Positions 54,650-64,000 of a DNA stretch of 64,000 nucleotides are shown here, piece by piece. The stretch is from Isoetes taiwanensis (Eukaryota > Streptophyta > Lycopodiopsida > Isoetales > Isoetaceae). A program made the position numbers and the translations under genes. The notes beneath the pieces were generated by a model that saw only the letters and a program-made list of their open reading frames with translations, had not been told where the DNA came from and did not search any database. The stretch is from positions 1-64,000 of the forward strand of contig JAJEKV010000005.1 in NCBI GenBank assembly GCA_021234155.1, in the 5' to 3' direction. Within the stretch, counting starts at the first letter, position 1; each line of letters starts with the position of its first letter.

Positions 54650-56135
54650 TATAAGGTACTTATTGAGTTGAATATTGTAGGATTCATGAGCATTAATGGT
54701 GTGCAATTTGGACTTCAATTTTTGTATAGTGCTTTATATCATGGAGAAGTTGATGCAATTTCAACACTACTGGTGTACTTTAATTCTCTTGCCTTTATAT
54801 TAAAACAAATAATGTAGGTCAATTTTATCACTCATAGCTATGTCTTGCTTTTGCTTTGGCCTTTGTTTGCTCAATGCGTCGTTGAAAAGTGGCAAAGGTT
54901 TATTTGGTTGTATGTTTTTTAGAGAGCCACGTGAACTCAAACTTGCAAATTAATTGTTGAGTTTACTGTTGCTCATTGGGATTAATGCAAATACGTGTAC
55001 ATACGTCCACATAGTATTACTTAATGAAGTGTTCTGAGAGAAATGTGACGTTGCGTAAATCTATGCTTATCATGGATATCTCCAAATGCAAAATCTTTGA
55101 TAGTATCTATTGTTGTAATACTTGGAATATTGGATAATATTGTTGTTGTAAGAGGTTCACCCATGACATACGCGAGGGCTCTTTTGAGAACTCTATATAT
55201 GCTTCATCAAGCACAACTAATAGTGAAAAGACAAAAGAAAAATAAAAAAGTGCAAATTGTGTTGTTTCTAATGTATTGTTCAGCTCAAGAGGAATGGGCT
55301 CTTATAAATACTGGCTCTCATAAATAAATACCTTACAATTGAAAAGTACATGTAGATTTTATGATGTTATGGGTCACAACTACTATGATAGAAGGAATAC
55401 ATGCATTTCCAATAAGTCTTCCCATTTACACAATGCTAACCAATACTGCAATATATCATGGAATTGTGAACGGTTTTGTTTGAAAACCATAGTAAAATCA
55501 CATTGCATGTGGATATATAGTTGACTAAAGGTGCATGATTTGGAATAACTTCAATGGCTCATTGAGATTCCATCCCTACTTTTGAGTTGTCAATTTAGAG
55601 ATTTTATGTTAATCTATTTATTTATGCCCTGCCCTGCATATTTGATAGTGTTTAACCTTGGAAATTACCATTTTCAAAATATGCTCTAAGATGTTGCCGT
55701 AAGAAGCTATGTTGCATAATGTTGGGACTGCACTTTGTAGAATTACCTTCATGATAACCGCATTCTCACCAACGATGACGTCTTGAGCATTCTCCCAATG
55801 AAAACATTTGAGTGCTTATGCAGAATTAACTTTTACTTCAATATGTAAACGAATCTAGCAATTGCATGCATGACTTTTTATCTATTTGCACATCATCCGC
55901 ATAGGCAGCCAACATCAACCTACTAATTGCAGTATGATATCTAACTGTAAGCACTATCTGCAGGCATCCAAGTTATTATGCAAGCATAAGAAACGTGAAC
56001 TTAAATTGTAGCATCTATCTGTACATGATAGACTCTTATTGGCATCTTGATGCTGCCAATAAGAGTCGATTCAGGTCAGGCCATTTCAAACGTCTGCGGC
56101 ATGAGTAGAGAGGGAAAAAAAGGAACAGCGGGAGA
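54650..56135. other. Possible Helitron body and intergenic DNA
   Basis: If the ends at 53904 and 54621 are real, their non-coding bodies fill part of this stretch. Frames at 55097-55327 and 55339-55524 (+) carry no motif. Confidence 0.4.
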
Positions 56136-56140
56136 AAAAG

Positions 56141-56403
56141 TTAAGCTTCACCACATCCAAAGAACTTTTTTTGTTTCGGCAAAGATACTTGACATGAGGA
56201 CATACCCAGCATGGGATTGATACAAACCAATTTATCAAAGCATCTTCTTCCTTTTTCCACATTCCCATACATTTTGCTGAAGGCCTGTAATATATTCTCT
56301 GCCTCTTTGAAATAACAGGCATGGCCTAGAAGATCAATCATGCAATTATTCTGCTCCATGGTTGGCTCAAAACCATGCCACTTGATTTGCTCGAAATACC
56401 AGG
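56141..56403 (-). pseudogene. PPR protein fragment (PLS/E-type C-terminal region)
   Basis: On the minus strand the frame reads HGFEPTMEQNNCMIDLLGHA, then YFKEAENILQAF, GNVEKGRRCFDKL and INP, the pattern at the end of plant PLS-type pentatricopeptide proteins: the last PPR followed by the E motif. Such proteins bind organellar RNA and direct C-to-U editing. The central MPF...WxALL segment of about 15 residues is missing between LQAF and YGNVEKG, an upstream stop precedes the fragment at about 56402, and no further PPRs are found nearby. It is a short decayed piece. Confidence 0.7.
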
Positions 56404-56958
56404 AATCCTAATCCACTAAGTCAACGTGCTTACATGCGAGAAGGACAGCACATACCCAACAACTTCAAATCAAAGAAACAGATCAATTATCCAACCACAG
56501 TTGCTGCATTCTATCCAGCTCCTTTTTGTAGTTGCTTAACTGCGAGAACCCAAAAAATAAAGGCTGTAATTAGTAATCATAGTTGCCAAAAGTAAACTAA
56601 AATTGAAGCTTCTGCAATGACAGAGGTACACACTATTTCATGTGCTCGGACAGAGCTTTATCTTGCTTACCACGACCACCTGCAAAATAAAAAACGAATT
56701 CACCTGCAAAATAAAAAACGATCTAAGAAAACGAATCCAATCTAAGAAAAGCAACCGCTACTGCACAACAAAAATAGAAGAACAATCATCCAAATAAACT
56801 AAGATAAAGCTGGACAAAGGAAAACCTTTCCAAATCAAAACCTCATTGCTCAATATTATATTAGTCTTCAAACACAAAAGGCAGTTAGAAACAATATAGT
56901 CTATGATGAAATCTAAATCATTCTAAATAAACTAAATAGCTCAAATGCATCTTCTTTC

Positions 56959-57243
56959 ATGATGTCGATTCATGTAGGAGCCGTAAATGTTTCAATTGTA
57001 TCTGCTGTTACGTCAACGAATGAGCCACAATCTTTCCATCTTTCTACATACCGGACTGCAGGAGATGGAATTACTTTAGCACTTTGCATAAGTCTTTTTT
57101 TTCTACCGATCATTATGATCCTAGATACATCATGGTCTAGAGTATCCTTAATTGTATTACCGGGTGGGATCGTGGAAGAACCTTTAACAGATGACGTTCA
57201 ACGTATTGGATCCCATTTATTAACCGATTCTTTGCTATCATAA
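56959..57243 (+). CDS. Unrecognised 94-codon frame with a hydrophobic segment
   Basis: The product has one hydrophobic stretch near residues 38-55 (ITLALCISLFFLPIIMIL) and a more polar end (GGIVEEPLTDDVQRIGSHLL). It is not known to me. The surrounding 56.95-57.55 kb looked organelle-like in style, but I could not match it to any plastid or mitochondrial gene. The minus strand also has a partial frame (RKKRLMQSAKVIPSPAVRY), so the coding strand is uncertain. Confidence 0.3.
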   Translation: MMSIHVGAVNVSIVSAVTSTNEPQSFHLSTYRTAGDGITLALCISLFFLPIIMILDTSWSRVSLIVLPGGIVEEPLTDDVQRIGSHLLTDSLLS

Positions 57244-57559
57244 GAGAGCCAGTCTTCTATAATCTCCAAGTTTGAAGAATTTCTAGTTCTACAAAAAAAA
57301 TGGGATATGAATGAAAAGGGTAGGCTCAGTTAATTACTTGATTTGATTGTTCGATTTTCCCTTGTAGAAGAATTTTTTTCCTTCTAGTCTCATATCCAGG
57401 GAGGACTTGCTTCAAAGCAAATAATCCCTAGATATATCAAAGATTCAATAAATTCCAATTATAAGAAATAGAAGTTTTTTTAATAAATTCAAATGGAGTG
57501 ATTTCGGCGCGAAGAAAACAAACCTAAAGAAACGGAAAGGTTATGAGCAATAATCTTCA

Positions 57560-59780
57560 TGAACTTCGAATGAGAAGAGGCAACCCAAGGAGCTCCAACA
57601 AACTGATGATCTTGTTCTGCCAATTACAGAATTATTTCCAGATTGCAAAGTACTTTTCATAATTTGGCTCTGCACATCCATCTTGGATTGGAACTGTTTG
57701 CATAGAATCAAGCTGCAGAGTGTAATACAATAATGTTAGCCTTGTGCATTTCCTCCATTATGTGGTTATCAATTGGCTTAGAAAAAAAATTACCTCCTTT
57801 TACATCATTTGCTGTAAAATGTTTTGGACAGTGTGTGGTGGAAGACCCATTGAAAATGTTGCTTTATCATATTCTTGTTCCCTGACTAATCCAGTGCCAC
57901 AGGCCTGCAAAAGTTAAGCACAAATTAAACTTTGTAACCTATGAAAGTATTGCACAAAGCATCTCAAAAGGAAAGCTTTAGAAATGTAAATGCTCAAAAT
58001 CTCCCAAAAACTTTGTACTATGTAAAGAAACATGAAGATCTAAAGTAATCTTGCAATGGAGAGGTCCCTTACCTAGGGAAATGATGGAAACGGAGAATGA
58101 ACCGAATATAAAAAAAAAGCTTTTAGCTATGTTCTGAAAGAATCGAACCCTCGCTTTGCTCCAACGAAATCAAAACTAGCCAAGTCCAGAATACATCAGG
58201 CTGTTGTGTTTGTTGATACGAACAGATAGCCACAGCCCAAAACCTGTACCAGTGTTTGCTACGTGATCCAGAATGTGATAAACATGTGAACCCGGTAGCC
58301 AAATAGAAGCAACCATGTAAACGAAGAGTAGGGAGATTGCCATGGCTGCGGCAAAGTGAGCTCGGTATGCTCACCCCGAGCTCGATGCTTGCTATCAGCA
58401 AGGTATGCTCGTGAACAAAACGTTAGAAGAAAAGGATTTTTAGGGTTGGGGTTAGCAATCTCAGCAGAATGTGCATGTGGCACTGATACCTCCCGCCATG
58501 GCGCCAACTATCAAGCTAAAACAGTGGCTACGGTGCTCACATAGATGCTGCAGATCCTCATCTCCTCCTCCACAACCGCAACTCGCTCTACAGCTCTGCT
58601 CTTCTACCCTATTCATATTCTTTTTGGTGGCAAAGTAGGCTAGCCGCCATAGCCAAAAAAAACCTCACGACCTTTTTGTTTATTTTAGGGTTCCTAGGTG
58701 TCCAAATCTCAACCATAAATTCTCAACCCTAAATCCCAGCCTTTGGATTTAGGGCTGGGTCCAACACTTACAGAATAACATTATAATATAGGATAGGATA
58801 GGATTAGATAAATAATTTTATCAGCGCTTGTATTACCTATTTTGGGTTTGCATATGGAGAAATCATATTCGAGCTATGTTGCACTTGAAGATGTGGATCC
58901 GGTTCTGAATAATGTAACGTGCGAATGGATTAAGTATTATATAGGTGGATATTAAAGACAAAGGCAGATTCTAAAATACTTATTGTTGGACTTTAGAAGA
59001 ACAAATAATTTCAACGAAGCGCGTAGTGGATTGAAGTGGATTGAAATGATTGAAGACTTTAGTGGCACACGAACAATCTGAGCAGCGTATGTGGAGGCCC
59101 AGCAAATTGTCAAATGTCACTTTGCTGGCATCTAGATAGAGTCGAGAGTCAAGTTGTGGTGGCAGAAGTGTTGCTGGTGTGCAAATGGAGCCACCACATT
59201 CTGGGCTAGGGTCTGCTAATTGACACGAACCTGCTAGAATTAAAAAACAAATATTCAGCTGAAACGTTTTGGAAAGAAAGAAGCTTATGCGGACAATATA
59301 TCCATGTGTATAACCCTGCACTAAAAGTCATAATGTTAAAATACAATCTCAATTAAGAACTAAGTCGAATCGTGCAGTAAAGACTGACCATGGGTGGTGA
59401 GCAGGAGAATGTCAGTGGTAGGGATATGCTAGGAAGGGATAGATGGAGCTGGCTGTGAGAAGGGCAAACTGAAGAAAGAGATATTCCTGTTGAGATAAAA
59501 AGGAGCAAGCATTTCATGCTTCTGCATGTTCTTCCTATAAGAAATGTTAACAAAATGAATACTAACCTTTGGTTGCACTCATAAAAGGAGAAAGATAGAG
59601 GTGTAGGTAATTCGCTGGATCAACAATGTACATAATGAAGTCAAACATAGATATAAGAACATTGTGTTATCATATGTAGTGGGATCATGGATAGAGGCAT
59701 TGTCTCCAAGGATATGATAGGTTGGATCGTAACCCTGCAGACAAATAGGCCTCACCCAATATCTTTCAAGACGGAACCGA
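57560..59780. other. Intergenic, nothing recognised
   Basis: Frames at 58123-58401 (-), 58259-58507 (-) and 58980-59321 (-) show no motif. GAATCGAACC at 58138 resembles a tRNA T-loop, but no cloverleaf can be drawn. Confidence 0.5.
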
Positions 59781-59784
59781 AAGC

Positions 59785-59982
59785 ATGCAAAATAATGTAG
59801 ATAAAGTTTACATTGACAATGCTATTTATTCCCGGCCTTGTCGTAAAAAAAGGCGTGAATTAGTAGAATATTATCGCTTTTTCCAAGGCCTTGCCTGGTG
59901 CAAAAATAGATTTGTATGTAAAGATATCAAGAAATGTAACTTTTGTCTAATGGATCGAGATAGTGCTAGAAAGTACTTCTAG
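59785..59982 (+). CDS. Hypothetical basic Cys-containing frame
   Basis: A 65-codon frame with a basic start (RPCRKKRREL) and four spaced cysteines (WCKNRFVCKDIKKCNFC) before DRDSARKYF. The spacing C-x6-C-x5-C-x2-C could bind metal. It stands alone, with no neighbours suggesting a role. It could be an exon or a relic. Confidence 0.25.
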   Translation: MQNNVDKVYIDNAIYSRPCRKKRRELVEYYRFFQGLAWCKNRFVCKDIKKCNFCLMDRDSARKYF

Positions 59983-59999
59983 GTCTATAGTACAAAAAT

Positions 60000-62900
60000 G
60001 ACTATCCTCTATTACACTTTTATTTAGGCAAATGGGCAACATAGGCAAAACAATTGTAATAGCTGTGAAACTTCTACAAAACTTTGTCTAAATAATCAAG
60101 TCAAATCAAATATGTAGGATAATCGGATATGAAAATCATATGGAGATGCATCTCAGATTTTTGATTGATATGTCAAGAACATCTAAGGCATGCATGCTTT
60201 CTATATGCCAAAATGTGATAAATACGTACCATATGTTGGTTGGAGTCGGGGTCGTGATGCTTTCCATTAAAGAGAAAATGTTAAAGAATATTTCTCATGG
60301 CAACCCATATCAACGATTCGAAGCTTCATGTATCTGGAATGGGTGCTTCAAACTTATTGTTCAAGCTCAGCTTTAACGTTCTTCAAACCTGGATAATAGA
60401 AAACAATAGTATCATCTTTAATCATGGAGATTCAAGGGAAAGAATAGGAGGAATAGAGAAACTGTTTTCAAGAAATGTGTAGATTTATTCATGTTACCAC
60501 CATCGGAAGTTATGATCATTAGAAAACAAAATTTTCAATCTCTTTAGTTAGCGCACAGCTACCTTTTTTGGAGCGGTGTCAAAAGCAGAAACAGAGCAGA
60601 AAGGCAATGGGAATTTAAGCAGAAAGGCAAGATAATTGTATCCTAAGAAATGTTGAACCCATTTCTGTCTTGAAATAATGACATAGGTGTGAGAATCTAG
60701 GCTGCCAATGATGTCATAGAAACAATGGCTTGAAGAGGCTGTGGGTTAGACACTCAACAGGAGACCAAAGAAGTGTAATTCTTGGCCTTGAAAATCTGCA
60801 AATGCAAGGAAGCAATTGTCAGCTATCAGAGACAATGGTTAGAGCCAATAGTTGAGTTGACAATTCTGGGGCGAAATTGTGCTCAACTCTCTAGTCCCTT
60901 CATCAAATATAGTGTCAGGATAAATAATGTGAATATTCCTTGTGCTACAGATCAAACCTGATAAACTTTTTTGCATAACATGTACATTGCAGGAAATCTT
61001 TATTTCATGCAAAGCAGAAAGATCTTTCATTTATTGCATTAGTTGTAAAGAAATAATGTTCGCCATGCTCAGGATGTAGCATTCATCTTACCTTAGATGT
61101 TGTGCGAGAAGATCAGTTACCTCGTCGTACTTTTTGTCCAGATTTGGATCTAAAAAGATAGACAGTAAAAGGTCCTCAAATTAACTTCGTAAGAACTCAA
61201 ACTGAAGAGATTGGATAGCTTTAACAGTCATCATTGGAGTTACACACAATATAATATACACTCAAATGCTTAGAAACCATTACCTGGGTGACCATGATGA
61301 CAGTGGCAAGATGTTGTAGAGAGCCTCCTAAGTGAAGCCTGAAATAAAGCAAAGATGAAAACCCATGTCATCTCTTTCATGATTGATGGAAATTACGAAG
61401 GTCAAAAGTCTGGAAATATATGCGACCTACAATTCTACACAGCCTATATTCTGCGAATCAGCCTGCAGCATGCCCATGAAAGAGTGTTACATGGCGTATC
61501 CCCATGCAGAAAATACTACCTCAATTAAAATTTACCTATCAAGCATGGTGTACATAAATGTTTTGAAGACCAACCTTAATAAAATAATAGCTCAGAGTAG
61601 AGGAAGAGTAGTGAAATAGTGCTCGATTCTACTTTTACATATCAAACACAAATGTAGTGAATTTTTAGTGTCTCATTCATAAATTATTGCCCACCCTTGT
61701 ATACAAAGGCTTTTAATTCTAGTTTTGCAAAGAGAAAAGTTCGAACTCAAATAAAAAAGAATCTGAAGTATAACCTGATATACCTGAAGCAAATCTCTTC
61801 CATACTTTGCAAAAAAATGCGGCAAACACAAAGCTGGGAGATGTCTAGAGGAAAGAAACGTCAGTGCATGATGAAGAAACATACCGTTCCATTTCTCGGC
61901 TGGTACTTTGATTATCCTATTGTTTAAATATAACTAAATTTCCTACTGTTTATCTATTTGTATCACTCTTCTTATTTTCAGGGCAGAAGCTAATAATATC
62001 CAGATATTGCTTCTCAGTTTTAGAGAGAGAAGTATCTAAACCTAACAACAGCGATATGTGCCTTTCAATTTTCAGGGAAAGAGTTATCTACCAAATCTAA
62101 CAAAATGATTAAACAATGTTTAAGAAGTTAAATTAAAAAGAGAAAACAAAGGAAATAACACGGTCTGAGGGCACTCAAACATACCTCATAGATTACAAAT
62201 GGCAAAGAAAGATCCCTTAATTATAAGTGCCGCTGGCTTTCAGAAAAATGCAGAATACAACTATTTTTTGTCACTTGGAAAATGCTCGACCAGTTCAGTG
62301 CAGTCACAACCTTGCATCCACGACACACCTGAATAGAAACCTAAATACCTGCCCTAACCAATCGGATCCTGAAGATGAAGATGCTCTGCCTCTAGAAGAC
62401 GGCAAGAACGGCGAGACTAAAACAAAACAACTGTGGCAATCGTGGCATGCATACCTAACGCCAGCTACAATCGGATAAGGAGAGTCAGAGAGGAGGAAGC
62501 GATTGGAAAATAGGAGGCCCAATTCATGTCGGATTAGAAGCGTCGAAATCAGAAAGGGGCAAAATTGTAAACCCCAAATCAAGGCCAACGAAATTTCCCG
62601 ATTTTTGGCAAATCGGAATTATTTTCCGGCAGCCAAAATCCTCAAAACCATAGGAAATCAAATTAAACAAAAATTCCAAAACGTTTTCGGAACCCCGGAA
62701 AAACCAAATTTAAACAATAGGATTACATTGATTGATCATATAACTAAATGTCGACATAGGTTCCGCATCCCTATCATCATGGATGACATGCATGGAAAAG
62801 TTGTGTTAGTGTGTATTTTTGAAAATTGATAATCTTATAACTGATGCAATTTTTATTATCCACTCCCTTGTCTAGAGACATCTTTGATGGAAAGCCTATG

Positions 62901-63430
62901 CTTTTTAAAAAGAATTTATGAGTGTTATCTACCGTAGTATGAGTGATAGTTAGTCAACAAAGCATATACAATAGCTGATTTAAGTTTTAAATGCAAAATT
63001 TGTCGGTACATGGTTATAGTGTTTAGGTATGTGTTTAAAATGAATACATTACTTGTATTACTTGTGTTTGCCAATCCTTATTAAAATATATGTACAAAAT
63101 TCTTAATCGCCATGTAATCAAGATAGTATAATTATGGAATGCACATTTGTCTTTGTCTATTTCAGTTGCAAATTATCACATTTATTTGATCTGCCAGAGT
63201 ACAATGCGCCTCACAACCTTTGGGTTAATTGTGTATTTGAAACTGACAGTTAACTAAAACTTACTAAAAAATGAGTTGCGTCTAATGATGGTTGGGATCG
63301 TACAAAACAGACATCCAACAGTCCGGGTCTACCAATGGACGCCCTGCATAAATATCAGCAAAAACAACTGGGTAGGTATGGGGGGGGGGAGCCCCTTTCA
63401 ATGTTTGATGTGCTATATTAATATATTATT
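60000..63430. other. Intergenic, nothing recognised
   Basis: Short frames at 60140-60376, 61383-61619, 61697-61927, 62227-62478 and 62503-62829 lack known motifs. No repeat array was noticed apart from a G run at 63380-63389. Confidence 0.5.
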
Positions 63431-63434
63431 ATTA

Positions 63435-63463
63435 ACTAGTCATGGTGCCCAGCGTTGTTGGGC
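63435..63463 (-). mobile_element. Helitron-like 3' terminus (minus strand), third copy
   Basis: ACTAG at 63435-63439, then GCCCAGC-GTT-GTTGGGC (63447-63463), a seven-base stem with one G-T pair. The spacer TCATGGT resembles that at 53904 (TTATGGT). The body would run right, out of the window. Confidence 0.6.
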
Positions 63464-63584
63464 ATAAGTTGGGAACACATGTGGATGGAAACCTGTTCAG
63501 CTCAGACTCCTTTTCATAAATCTAAAATAGAAATCAAGTCTAGCATTGCTGGTATATAAGAGGTTTTTGTGCATTCGACATCCT

Positions 63585-64000
63585 TCCCTTTGCCTTTTGC
63601 TCTATCCCGCATTTTTCTTTTTCCCCATTTTTCTTCACACTTTCTTTTTCCCTTTTTCCATTTTCTTATTTTCCCATACGTTTTTCCCTTCTCCCTTTAT
63701 TTTTTTTCTAACCCTTCCCTTTCTTTCCCTTTCCCCTTTTTCTAATGGACTTTTCCCTTCCATTTTCATCATTTCCCCTTTTTCCCTTTCCCTTTTCGCA
63801 TGCCCTTTTTTCGTACCCTTTTCTCCACTCTTTTCTTGTGCCCCTTTTCTTCCTTTCCCTACCGTCTTCCTCTTTATCTTGTGCCCTTTTTTCCTTCTCT
63901 TTTCCTATTTCCCATTTTCCTCGTGCCCTTTTTCCCTTTCCTTCCCTGCCCCCATTTTCACCCGTTTTTCCTTTCCCTTCCTTTTTAATCCTTTCTCCTG
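63585..64000. repeat. Pyrimidine-rich degenerate repeat to the window end
   Basis: TTTTCCC, CCCTTTTTCC and similar units with rare purines fill the last 400 bases. It resembles the tract at 1.5-2.0 kb but has a different unit. Open frames across it are a by-product of composition. It begins about 120 bases inside the Helitron-like terminus. Confidence 0.85.

Noticed and set aside
56950-57560. Plastid or mitochondrial DNA insertion
   Set aside because: The text looked organelle-like, but I could not match either strand to a known organelle gene, so I did not call it.
58130-58160. tRNA gene on the minus strand (GGTTCGATTC-like T-loop)
   Set aside because: The flanking bases do not form a T-stem, and no acceptor or anticodon arm can be found.
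63800-63988. 62-codon frame in the terminal pyrimidine tract
   Set aside because: Low-complexity Phe/Pro/Leu/Ser translation of simple sequence.

Overview
The window looks like nuclear DNA of a land plant with a large, repeat-rich genome. I could not fix the lineage; a fern or another non-flowering plant is an inference only. The evidence is a fragment of L-galactose dehydrogenase (plant ascorbate pathway), a fragment of an E-class PPR protein, Ty1/copia and LINE relics, Helitron-like ends, a hAT-like miniature element, and AT-rich intergenic DNA full of microsatellites. I see no complete ordinary host gene, no rRNA or tRNA, and no CRISPR array.

Layout. 1-21 kb is gene-poor: a long TTCC tract (1.5-2.0 kb), a palindromic MITE-like segment (3.1-3.4 kb), the L-galactose dehydrogenase fragment (about 7.84-8.10 kb, minus strand), GC-rich inverted repeats (11.8-12.1 kb) and several short tandem repeats. 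21.0-35.1 kb is the striking part: two head-to-tail multi-ORF units with reverse transcriptases (RT) of the Penelope-like class. Each unit has a 3-kb 5' module (ORF1 plus a likely intron), an ORF2 with a Cys/His-rich core, and an RT. The 5' modules are nearly identical, but ORF2 and RT are strongly diverged between units. Unit 1 (21.03-28.41 kb) has intact frames. The unit 2 RT is broken between motifs A and B. A decayed third ORF2 lies at 37.96-38.34 kb.

38.4-42.3 kb is a nested stack: an antisense, internally deleted Ty1/copia element split by a sense-strand, 5'-truncated LINE. 44.3-45.4 kb is an unexplained segment between inverted (GAATA)n arrays. 45.4-51.0 kb is mainly an antisense LINE of a similar type; it is interrupted by a 1.3-kb insertion with perfect 39-bp terminal inverted repeats, and its apparent 3' end is next to a Helitron-like terminus. 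50.9-51.5 kb holds tandem repeats. 52.46-53.15 kb is a hAT-like MITE with an 8-bp target duplication. 53.7-64 kb is gene-poor, with further Helitron-like ends, a PPR fragment and a terminal pyrimidine-rich tract.

How the parts may work together. In the Penelope-like units I propose that ORF1 is spliced in frame to ORF2. Donor and acceptor are phase-compatible in both units, and the third relic keeps a canonical acceptor. ORF2 would be the nucleic-acid-binding partner (Cys/His core; an RGG-type tail in unit 2) and the last ORF the RT. No GIY-YIG endonuclease is recognisable in any ORF, so these would be endonuclease-lacking relatives of the Naiad/Chlamys type. I consider this the best candidate for an undescribed system here.
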